From positions 124,001 to 188,000 of the forward strand of contig CAJJAZ010000003.1 of assembly GCA_905182295.1 (NCBI GenBank): 64,000 bases of DNA. The letters are read 5' to 3'. This document shows positions 56,901 to 63,199 of the stretch, in pieces. The position numbers and the translations under genes were made by a program. This DNA is from an uncultured Flavobacteriaceae bacterium (GTDB lineage Bacteria; Bacteroidota; Bacteroidia; Flavobacteriales; Flavobacteriaceae). Every line of letters starts with the position of its first letter. Positions within the stretch are counted from its first letter, which is position 1. The notes below the pieces were generated by a model. The model saw nothing but the letters and a program-made list of their open reading frames with translations. It searched no databases and was not told the DNA's origin.

Positions 56901-57386
56901 TTCTTGAATTTGACAATTGGCAATGAGCCAATCAGTAGATTTCCAATCAGACGCTACTGGAATAAGATGGGCGGTTATCTGTGGGTTTAAAGCCGCCATT
57001 TCCCATGCAATTCCACCACCAAGAGAACCCCCAATAATGGCGTAAAGTTTTGAAATTTCTAAGACTTCCAATCCTAATAAAAATAACTGAGCCATGTCTT
57101 TGGCTACAAATTGTTTGTACTGCTCTATGACAAAACCGTCATATCCATTGCCAGGAATATTAAAAGCCAAGACCGCAAAACGATTCGTGTCAATGCATTT
57201 GTCTGGTCCAATAAGGGCAGACCACCAACCGTCCTCTCCTGCTACATTAGAATTTCCTGTAAGGGCATGGTTCACTAAAACAACAGGCGCCTGATCCAAA
57301 GGAAGACCAAAGTGCTCATAGCTCAAGGAAATGTCTTGTATATGATCCGACTGTGTTTTAAAGGCTTTTATAGCTAGTTTTTTCAT
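53994..57386 (-). CDS. Trifunctional fusion: homoserine O-acetyltransferase + aspartokinase + homoserine dehydrogenase
   Basis: 1130 residues in one uninterrupted frame. About 1-318: MetX-type alpha/beta hydrolase with NHALTGNSN, nucleophile elbow IIGGSLGGGIAW (Ser121), acid near Asp264 (VDSDLFF) and His297 (GHDAFLL). About 324-610: aspartokinase, VLKFGGTSLANGEG and TTLGRNGSNYSAALIA. About 615-765: ACT-type regulatory repeats (INIEGRGLLGKAGV, VSIISQGSSERGIG). About 770-1130: homoserine dehydrogenase, NIAVVGVGQVGGALI and TNVGAGLPLIDTIKLL. The last three modules equal ThrA; fusing MetX in front links aspartate phosphorylation, homoserine formation and its acylation. A hairpin and U-rich tract separate it from metY. 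Asd, between the kinase and dehydrogenase steps, is not in the window. Confidence 0.93.
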   Translation of the reverse strand: MKKLAIKAFKTQSDHIQDISLSYEHFGLPLDQAPVVLVNHALTGNSNVAGEDGWWSALIGPDKCIDTNRFAVLAFNIPGNGYDGFVIEQYKQFVAKDMAQLFLLGLEVLEISKLYAIIGGSLGGGIAWEMAALNPQITAHLIPVASDWKSTDWLIANCQIQEQFLLNSKQPVHDARMHAMLCYRTPESFNQRFNRSTNEALQVFNVESWLTHHGEKLQSRFQLSAYKLVNQLLRSIDITKNGPGAFRKLQESDTHIHIIGVDSDLFFTASENKETFKQLAQSQSNVTYGEITSVHGHDAFLLEFEQLEVLLTGVFKPQAAKAKVQVLKFGGTSLANGEGLSKVIDIVGAKKEAAQPIALVVSARDNATDQLERLLELASQGQGYHPALDFFKAQQTMPLKEPILANDFEQLSQILAGVALIKDYSEKTKDQVLSFGELLSAKTLVYLLSEHGIAAQLLDTRTLIKTNSDFGNASVKEALSKKGILAAYEDLAPQMVPVFTGFIGSNEKGETTTLGRNGSNYSAALIASFLEAGELQNFTHVDGIYTADPSLVPEAKKIAALSYSEANELANFGTTILHAKTIIPLIEKNIPLRILNTFKADNEGTLISATPTEAGIKSLSVIADVSLINIEGRGLLGKAGVDARIFKTLGNAHISVSIISQGSSERGIGLVVAAKDATKAIISLEREFEQDFYAQDVNRIYSVDQVSVISIVGQDLSSFHKPYNALIKNQIVPLLFNNTVTGKNVSMVLLKKDLNKALNVMHAQIFGQPKKVNIAVVGVGQVGGALIDQILKTAPQIEERKGIKLQIFALINSKKMLLNGQGIGTATQDWRASLASSETPLNFEGLFSYAQEQHLENLILVDNTASSAFVQHYEGFVRHGFDLVSSNKIANTLPFAQYKALRKTLGEYQKQYLYETNVGAGLPLIDTIKLLHLSGENITQIRGVFSGSLSYIFNTFSTADVPFSQVVQEALGKGYTEPDPREDLSGNDVGRKLLILARELDLKNEFSEGVIENLIPEGLQSLDAPGFLAQMSKLDLIFAEIKAGLAPDEVLRYVGVLDGDLQTDKGQLSARLTKVPKQSPLGQVKGADSIIEIYTESYGDRPIVIQGAGAGATVTARGVFGDILRIVEKN

Positions 57387-57401
57387 AAAAAATAAAATAA
57401 A

Positions 57402-57432
57402 GTGCCTACTCTTTTTAAAAAAAAGCAGGCAC
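57402..57432 (-). promoter_or_regulatory. Intercistronic hairpin between metY and the metX-thrA fusion
   Basis: Minus-strand GTGCCT (57432-57427) pairs with AGGCAC (57407-57402), and inside it CTTTTT pairs with AAAAAG. The stem is followed by a U-rich stretch, not a clean T-run. It may be a weak terminator or an mRNA-processing or stability element. Confidence 0.5.
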
Positions 57433-57439
57433 AGAATAA

Positions 57440-58741
57440 TTACACCAATTGTGTGGCTTTAATGGTTTCAAAAACAGCGGTTAAGTCTGCCTTTAAATCT
57501 TCTATATCTTCTAATCCAACAGACAACCTAATGAGGTCTTGCGTTACGCCAGTGGTCAATTGAGCGTCTGGAGATAATTGCTGGTGTGTGGTACTCGCAG
57601 GGTGTATAATCAGTGATTTACTGTCTCCTATGTTCGCCAATAAAGAGAATAATTTGGTTTCATTGGCTACTTTTTTAGCAGATTCAAAACCGCCTTTTAC
57701 CCCAAAAGTAACAATACCGCTGTGCCCCTTAGGCAAATAGGTTTTTGCTATTTCATGATACGCACTAGAAGCCAAACCTGGGTAGTTTACCCAAGAAACC
57801 AGTTCTTGTGCTTCTAGCCAAGAGGCCAATGCTAAGGCATTCTCTGAATGCTTCGCAATTCTAATGGTCAAGGTTTCTAAACCTTGCAAAATCTGAAAGG
57901 CATTAAAAGGACTAATCGCAGCACCGTAATCTCTAAGACCTTCAATCCTGACTTTAGCAATAAAAGACGCAGCCCCTAAAGCTTCTTGGTAAATGAGTCC
58001 GTGGTAGCCAGCAGAAGGCTCTGTAAATTCAGGAAATTTCCCATTACTCCAATCAAAGGTTCCAGCGTCTATAATGGCCCCACCCAATGCGGTTCCATTT
58101 CCGTTAATATACTTGGTCAGAGAATGAATCACAATATTGGCTCCGTGTGCTATAGGGTTTAACAATGCTGGAGTGGCCACGGTATTGTCTACAATAAAGG
58201 GCACCTTAGCCGCTTTTGAATAGGCAGCGATAGCCTTTAAATCCAATACATCTAATTTTGGATTCCCCAAAGACTCTGCAAAGAAAGCCCTGGTGTTTTC
58301 TTGTACCGCTGCTTCAAAATTAGCAGGATCTGAAGGGTCTACAAAAGTAGTTGTAATCCCCAACCTGGGTAAAGTAACAGCCAGTAAGTTATAGGTGCCT
58401 CCGTACAAACTACTAGAGGCCACAATATGGTCTCCCGCTTTTAAAAGCACTAGTAAGGAAGTCGCAATGGCTGCGGTCCCAGAAGCAGTTACTACGGAAG
58501 CAATTCCACCCTCTAAAGCCGCCAAACGCTGCTCTAAAATGTCTGTGGTAGGGTTGTTAATTCTGGTGTAAATATTTCCTGGCTCCGCCAAAGAAAATAA
58601 ATTGGCCGCATGTTCTGCGCTGTCAAAGACATAGGCAGTACTTTGATAAATAGGCACAGCTCTTGTGCCTCCAGTTAATTTTGGATCGTGCCCAGCGTGT
58701 AAAGCGTTTGTGGCAAATTGTTTGTTTTTTTCGGTGCTCAT
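57440..58741 (-). CDS. metY: O-acetylhomoserine aminocarboxypropyltransferase (sulfhydrylase)
   Basis: 433-residue PLP enzyme making homocysteine directly from O-acetylhomoserine and sulfide. The length and the N-terminus KQFATNALHAGHDPKLTGGTRAVPIYQS typify MetY. PLP-lysine block NIVIHSLTKYINGNGTALGG; IVTASGTAAIATSLLVLL; IVDNTVATPALLNPI. Its acyl donor comes from the MetX domain of the next gene. First gene after a SAM-I riboswitch, which should reduce its expression when SAM is plentiful. Confidence 0.94.
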   Translation of the reverse strand: MSTEKNKQFATNALHAGHDPKLTGGTRAVPIYQSTAYVFDSAEHAANLFSLAEPGNIYTRINNPTTDILEQRLAALEGGIASVVTASGTAAIATSLLVLLKAGDHIVASSSLYGGTYNLLAVTLPRLGITTTFVDPSDPANFEAAVQENTRAFFAESLGNPKLDVLDLKAIAAYSKAAKVPFIVDNTVATPALLNPIAHGANIVIHSLTKYINGNGTALGGAIIDAGTFDWSNGKFPEFTEPSAGYHGLIYQEALGAASFIAKVRIEGLRDYGAAISPFNAFQILQGLETLTIRIAKHSENALALASWLEAQELVSWVNYPGLASSAYHEIAKTYLPKGHSGIVTFGVKGGFESAKKVANETKLFSLLANIGDSKSLIIHPASTTHQQLSPDAQLTTGVTQDLIRLSVGLEDIEDLKADLTAVFETIKATQLV

Positions 58742-58755
58742 GATTTTTGTTTTTT

Positions 58756-58820
58756 AATGTTAAAAAAAATAATTAAAAAGCCAAACCCCCTATAGCGGCG
58801 CCACTAGATGGGTGAAAATC
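58756..58820 (-). promoter_or_regulatory. Putative expression platform of the SAM-I riboswitch
   Basis: Downstream of the aptamer, ACCC (58813-58810) can pair with GGGT (58788-58785) around an inner stem TAGTG/CGCTA with a GCGC loop. A T-rich tract (CTTTTTAATT followed by eight T) comes next. This looks like a regulated terminator, but the stem is irregular and the competing antiterminator was not identified. Confidence 0.5.
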
Positions 58821-58833
58821 GAAAAAGTTACAT

Positions 58834-58962
58834 AAGAAAGTTCGCTTACAGACGGTAAGCATTCCGGTTATCTATTCTCAAATGAGATAGAATGTAGCAC
58901 CTTCTTTGTACTATACAAAGGGTTGCTAAGGCTTCACAGGGTCTAATCCCTCCGCCTTTCTT
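58834..58962 (-). ncRNA. SAM-I (S-box) riboswitch aptamer
   Basis: On the minus strand P1 is AAGAAAG (58962-58956) with CTTTCTT (58840-58834). Inside it are the S-box hallmarks GGCGGAGGGATTAGACCC, TGTGAAGCC, AGCAACC, a P3-type hairpin CTTTGTATAGTACAAAG, then GGTGCTA and ATTC, and the P4 hairpin GCTTAC-GTCT-GTAAGC near the 3' end. The order and spacing match the SAM-I family. It lies upstream of metY and should sense S-adenosylmethionine and control the metY/metX-thrA/metZ/metH/metF transcript. Confidence 0.92.
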
Positions 58963-58995
58963 GATAACTATTCAATAAATGTTTGAACTTATTTT

Positions 58996-59003
58996 CAAAG
59001 ATA
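58996..59003 (-). promoter_or_regulatory. -7 element of the metY operon
   Basis: Minus-strand TATCTTTG is an exact TAnnTTTG match; transcription would start near 58988, about 25 nt before the aptamer. The region upstream is a small perfect hairpin, GTGGGT/ACCCAC (59010-59027), directly after metK; it lacks a T-run. Confidence 0.55.
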
Positions 59004-59042
59004 CTGCAAGTGGGTTAAAGTACCCACTCACAGCGACTTATA

Positions 59043-60299
59043 TCACAAATCAAAGGCTTTTTGTACCTCTGACACTTTATCTAATTGTTCCCATGTAAAT
59101 AGGGTCACTTCTTTCTCTACCCTCCCGTTGTAAGGAGATTCAAAAACTTTGGTTACTTTTCTAGGTGTTTTACCCATATGACCATAAGCGGCAGTCTCTA
59201 AATAAATAGGGTTGCGCAATTGCAAACGCTCCTCAATAGCATGTGGACGCATATCAAAAATGGCTCCTACTTTTTTAGCTATTTCACCATCTGTTAGGCC
59301 TGTGGCCGATGTCCCATAGGTATCTACATAGATACTAGTAGGCTTCACCACACCAATGGCATAACTGAGTTGAACCAGAATTTCTGAAGCCACTCCAGCA
59401 GCCACTAAATTCTTAGCTGCATGCCTGGCTGCATAGGCAGCCGAACGGTCTACCTTAGAAGGATCTTTACCACTAAAAGCACCCCCTCCATGGGCGCCTT
59501 TACCTCCGTAAGTATCCACAATAATTTTTCTTCCTGTTAAACCAGTGTCTCCATGAGGACCACCAATCACAAACTTACCCGTAGGGTTAATATAATAGGT
59601 GATCTGGTCATTAAACAAGGCCTGCACATGGTCAGGAAACTGAGCAATCACTCTTGGTAAAAGCTTTTCAATAATATCTTTTTTGATGGTATCTAACATA
59701 GCCTGATCGTCTTCCAAAAAAGGATCATGCTGCGTAGAAACTACAATAGCATCTATTCTTTGTGGTAGGTTTTCATCTGAATATTCAATAGTTACTTGGG
59801 CTTTAGCGTCTGGTCTGAGGTAAGAAATCTCTGTCCCCTCTCTTCTCATGGCTGCCAGTTCCTCTAAGATTTTATGAGAAATATCTAGGGCCAAAGGCAT
59901 GAAATTCTCCGTTTCTTTGGTCGCATAACCAAACATCATTCCTTGGTCTCCTGCGCCTTGCTCTTCTTTTGAACCCCTGTCTACCCCTTGGTTAATATCC
60001 TGAGACTGCTCGTGTATTAAAGAAATAACTCCACAAGAGTCTCCACTGAACTGATACGCCCCTTTGGTATAGCCAATTTTGTTGATTACATCTCTGGCTA
60101 TTTGCTGAACGTCTAAATACGTATTGCTTTTTACTTCTCCTGCCAAGACTACTTGACCAGTAGTTACCAGTGTTTCACAAGCCACTTTGCTCTGAGGGTC
60201 AAAGGCCAAAAAATTATCTAATAAGGCATCTGATATTTGATCTGCAATTTTATCTGGGTGTCCCTCACTCACAGATTCTGAAGTAAATAAATAAGCCAT
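59043..60299 (-). CDS. metK: S-adenosylmethionine synthetase
   Basis: Makes SAM from methionine and ATP; 418 residues, slightly longer than the E. coli enzyme (384). ATP/Mg motif [15 protein letters not shown] near the start, [36 protein letters not shown] (core [16 protein letters not shown]), and the C-terminal GHMGKTPR. It has its own promoter and a structured leader that resembles a SAM-II riboswitch, apparently giving product feedback on its expression. It stands directly upstream of the SAM-I-controlled metY operon. Confidence 0.97.
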   Translation of the reverse strand: MAYLFTSESVSEGHPDKIADQISDALLDNFLAFDPQSKVACETLVTTGQVVLAGEVKSNTYLDVQQIARDVINKIGYTKGAYQFSGDSCGVISLIHEQSQDINQGVDRGSKEEQGAGDQGMMFGYATKETENFMPLALDISHKILEELAAMRREGTEISYLRPDAKAQVTIEYSDENLPQRIDAIVVSTQHDPFLEDDQAMLDTIKKDIIEKLLPRVIAQFPDHVQALFNDQITYYINPTGKFVIGGPHGDTGLTGRKIIVDTYGGKGAHGGGAFSGKDPSKVDRSAAYAARHAAKNLVAAGVASEILVQLSYAIGVVKPTSIYVDTYGTSATGLTDGEIAKKVGAIFDMRPHAIEERLQLRNPIYLETAAYGHMGKTPRKVTKVFESPYNGRVEKEVTLFTWEQLDKVSEVQKAFDL

Positions 60300-60375
60300 A
60301 GCATCAATTTTAAAGTTGACGAGTGCGAATTTGACTTGTTAGCGGGGTTGTATCACCACATGGAACATGTAGTGA

Positions 60376-60450
60376 ACTGCTTTAGCACTTTTTTTTACAT
60401 GAGCCTTAGCTATGTAAAGAGGTTGCAATCAGTCAAATCCTTCCTCTAAA
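60376..60450 (-). ncRNA. SAM-II-like riboswitch upstream of metK, with an inserted hairpin
   Basis: On the minus strand P1 is AGAGG (60447-60443) with CCTCT (60422-60418), closing a loop GATTTGACTGATTGCAA. That loop is very close to the SAM-II core (GAUUUAACCGUAUUGCAA as I remember it). The 3' strand AGTGCTAAAGCAGT has the conserved GCTAAA. Loop ACTG can form the pseudoknot with CAGT, where SAM-II has ACC with GG(G)U: compensatory changes. Between the two a perfect hairpin TTTACAT/ATGTAAA is inserted, absent in the compact reference form. Identification from memory of the family consensus; ligand inferred from the metK context. Confidence 0.75.
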
Positions 60451-60461
60451 TAAATATGAGA

Positions 60462-60492
60462 CAAATGTATGGTAGGTTTATTTTATAATCAA
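60462..60492 (-). promoter_or_regulatory. Promoter of metK
   Basis: Minus-strand TTG (60492-60490), 20 bp, then TACATTTG (60469-60462): complete Bacteroidota promoter. Transcription would begin near 60456, leaving only a few nucleotides before the aptamer P1. Confidence 0.7.
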
Positions 60493-60511
60493 AAAAATCT
60501 TCACTTTTTTT

Positions 60512-63199
60512 TTACAAATCGTATTTAAGCTTAAACACCACATACCTAGGCTGTACCATATAAGCAGAAGAACTAATAAATAAATCATTAAATCCGTCCT
60601 GATTTAGGGCCTCCGTATTCAAGGTATTGGTCACTTGAATATTGTACTCCCACTTGCTGTCTTTTTTCTGATAAGAGAGGTTGGCGTTTAAAAACGCATA
60701 TTCATTGTCTGCTGTTTCAGCAGCATCTCTGTAGTGGTAATAATCGTAGCTTGATGTAAAAATAAAGGATTTTAAAAACAACATATCCAATTTTGCAAAA
60801 GGCCTATCCGTATAGAAAGTACTTAACCTACCCGCATTATTATAATCATTTACGGTGTAGGAATAGCCCAGTTCTAGATTGGGTGCAGACCTAAAATTAG
60901 TCGCCATAGAACCTCTATAGGTCTGGGTAAAAGACTTGGACACCCTTGGGGTGTTGTTTATCACATTGTTCAAAATAGATTGTGAAAAGTTGGCCCTACT
61001 ACTCACTTTAATTTTTCCAAAAGTCCTTTGATAATTTGCCGAACCTGTAAACGTCTCGTCTGGTAAAGCGGCATTAATGGTTGTATTTACCTGGTTTATT
61101 CCAGTAATGACCCCAGCATTTTTAAAGGCGTCTATTCTTTTATTATAAGCGAAATTGGCAAATATGTTTTGAAAATTAAACATATTAAAACTAAAGAAAT
61201 TCAAACTAGCACTATGGTATAAAGCGCTTTCCAAATCTCTATTTCCCTGATAGATGGCGTTGTAATTGCTAAAAACATATCCGGCCGCCAGGTTATTAAT
61301 GTCTGTAAACTCTCTAGCAATGCTGTAATTTAAGCGAATGTTTTCTGACTTTCTCATCTGAAAATTCACGAATAAATCGGGTACAATATTGGTCAGTTGG
61401 TCGGTGACTGAGTTACCCAATTGGGTATTGGTCGCTTTGTAGGTGTGCACATTAAATCCAGGGTTAAAAGTGAATTTTCCAGAAATAACTTTGTAATGAA
61501 AACCCGCATATAGGTCCTGGAAATCAAAAGTCACCTCATTATTAAATAAATCACCCTCTAGAGAGGCCGGGGCATTTCCTTCTAGCAATTCAAATATATT
61601 GGATTGAAAAGACTGCTTACTCAGCGTAGTACCCAGACTAAAATTTAAATTACTCTTGGGTCCTGTCACTAAGTAATAATCCAGCTTAGCATCTAATTTG
61701 TTGGTGGTGACTTCCTGGCCTTGATTGATGTTAAAACCGAGCCCATTTCCTACCAATGGCAATACGCCATTAAAGGGCTCCTGCGTTCTTACCGCATGGT
61801 AAAAAGGATCTTCCTTTTGGTACATATGCTGCCCTTGAAAGGCAAATATATGCTGCTCGGAAAGGGTGTAATACAATCCTGTATTTTGAGTTACCGTAAT
61901 TGGATCCTGGGTCTTGTTCTCTACAATATCTTCATTGACCAACGCCCTAGAAGAAAGCATTCTTTCCTCTTCTTGAGAAGACTGCTTCAATAGCACATCA
62001 TAATCCCATTGTAAAAGGGCAGACGGCTTATACCTAGCACTTAGTTTGCCTAATCCCAAAGTCGCTTTCTGATCTGTATTGGTGGTGGATTGCTCTGTCT
62101 GATTAGACACTATAAACTGTCTCGCTGTAACTGTTTCCAAAAGGGTTCCCGTATAAGAGTATATGGCAAAACCACTCAGATCTAAAGCTGGTGTGGCAGC
62201 GTAATTAAAATTGGCCGCAGCAAATTTTGTGTCTATGGCTTTGGCCCTATTGTTTTGCAACAATGAAATACCCAGTGAATTATTCGTGGCGTTAAACTGG
62301 GTTCCTCCTGCCCTACTAAAATTGGCCATGCCTCCTGTGAAATTAAAGAAATCTCTGGGCGTAAAAGGCAGTTCTCCAATATTATTAATATCTGTAATTA
62401 GATTTACCGAAAACTTTGGACTGTAAAAAAAAACTTTTGGGTGCGCCAAGAAGGTATTGTCCAAACCTTTCCCTGCGGTGATTTCCCCAAACCAAAAACG
62501 CTCCTTCCCCTCTTTGAGCTTAATATTAATCGCTATATTATCTTGGTTGTTGGTCACCCCACTCAATTGGCTTACCTCAGAATAATTCCTGAGCACCTCA
62601 ACTTTAGAAACAGCATTGGCCGGAATATTCTTTGTAGCTAGTTTGGTGTCTCCGTCAAAGAAATCTTTACCGTTCACCATAATTTTACCCACTTTTTTAC
62701 CCTCAGCTTCTATTTCACCCTCGTCATTTATTTCTAAGCCTGGAAGCTTCTTAATGACGTCGGCTAATTTTTTCTCAGTGCCACTAACAAAAGAATCTGT
62801 ATTGTACACAATAGTATCGCCCTGAATGGTCACCGGTATTTCATAGGTAAGCTCCACCTCATCTAAGGCCTCTGCCTGGGGGTCTAGTGACACATCCTTT
62901 AAAAAATCCTGTAAAGTGGTCGTAACCAGATACTCTTTTGGTCTGAAACCAATATAACTCACCTTGACCCTATAAGTGGTATTGGCATTAACTATAATTT
63001 TATAGCGACCATTTGGATCCGTAATACCAAAACCATCTAAGGCTTTAGTGGCGTCATTAATAGCCACTACATTGGCCATATCTAAACCCACACCCAAAGA
63101 ATCTTTAACGACTCCTGTAATGGTTACTTTTTGTGCTTGAACCAATTGTACAAAGCCAAACAAAAGTGTAGCCAAGACATATTTTAAACTTTTTCTCAT
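60512..63199 (-). CDS. Outer-membrane beta-barrel protein with carboxypeptidase-regulatory-like domain (TonB-receptor-like)
   Basis: 895 residues. Signal peptide MRKSLKYVLATLLFGFVQLVQAQ; a carboxypeptidase-regulatory-like domain about 24-105 (ITGVVKDSLGVGLDMANV); a plug-like part about 115-230 (KKLADVIKKLPGLEINDEGE, VGKIMVNGKDFFDGDTKLA, AVSKVEVLRNYSEVS). The rest is a beta-barrel without the canonical SusC plug motifs, ending FKLKYDL. No SusD partner. Its ATG overlaps the stop of the GLPGLI gene by one base (TAATG), so the two are translated together. Substrate unknown. Confidence 0.88.
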   Translation of the reverse strand: MRKSLKYVLATLLFGFVQLVQAQKVTITGVVKDSLGVGLDMANVVAINDATKALDGFGITDPNGRYKIIVNANTTYRVKVSYIGFRPKEYLVTTTLQDFLKDVSLDPQAEALDEVELTYEIPVTIQGDTIVYNTDSFVSGTEKKLADVIKKLPGLEINDEGEIEAEGKKVGKIMVNGKDFFDGDTKLATKNIPANAVSKVEVLRNYSEVSQLSGVTNNQDNIAINIKLKEGKERFWFGEITAGKGLDNTFLAHPKVFFYSPKFSVNLITDINNIGELPFTPRDFFNFTGGMANFSRAGGTQFNATNNSLGISLLQNNRAKAIDTKFAAANFNYAATPALDLSGFAIYSYTGTLLETVTARQFIVSNQTEQSTTNTDQKATLGLGKLSARYKPSALLQWDYDVLLKQSSQEEERMLSSRALVNEDIVENKTQDPITVTQNTGLYYTLSEQHIFAFQGQHMYQKEDPFYHAVRTQEPFNGVLPLVGNGLGFNINQGQEVTTNKLDAKLDYYLVTGPKSNLNFSLGTTLSKQSFQSNIFELLEGNAPASLEGDLFNNEVTFDFQDLYAGFHYKVISGKFTFNPGFNVHTYKATNTQLGNSVTDQLTNIVPDLFVNFQMRKSENIRLNYSIAREFTDINNLAAGYVFSNYNAIYQGNRDLESALYHSASLNFFSFNMFNFQNIFANFAYNKRIDAFKNAGVITGINQVNTTINAALPDETFTGSANYQRTFGKIKVSSRANFSQSILNNVINNTPRVSKSFTQTYRGSMATNFRSAPNLELGYSYTVNDYNNAGRLSTFYTDRPFAKLDMLFLKSFIFTSSYDYYHYRDAAETADNEYAFLNANLSYQKKDSKWEYNIQVTNTLNTEALNQDGFNDLFISSSAYMVQPRYVVFKLKYDL

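Noticed and set aside
59010-59027. Hairpin GTGGGT/ACCCAC after metK as a terminator
   Set aside because: Perfect 6-bp stem but no T-run on either strand; not called a terminator, though it may affect the metY promoter region.
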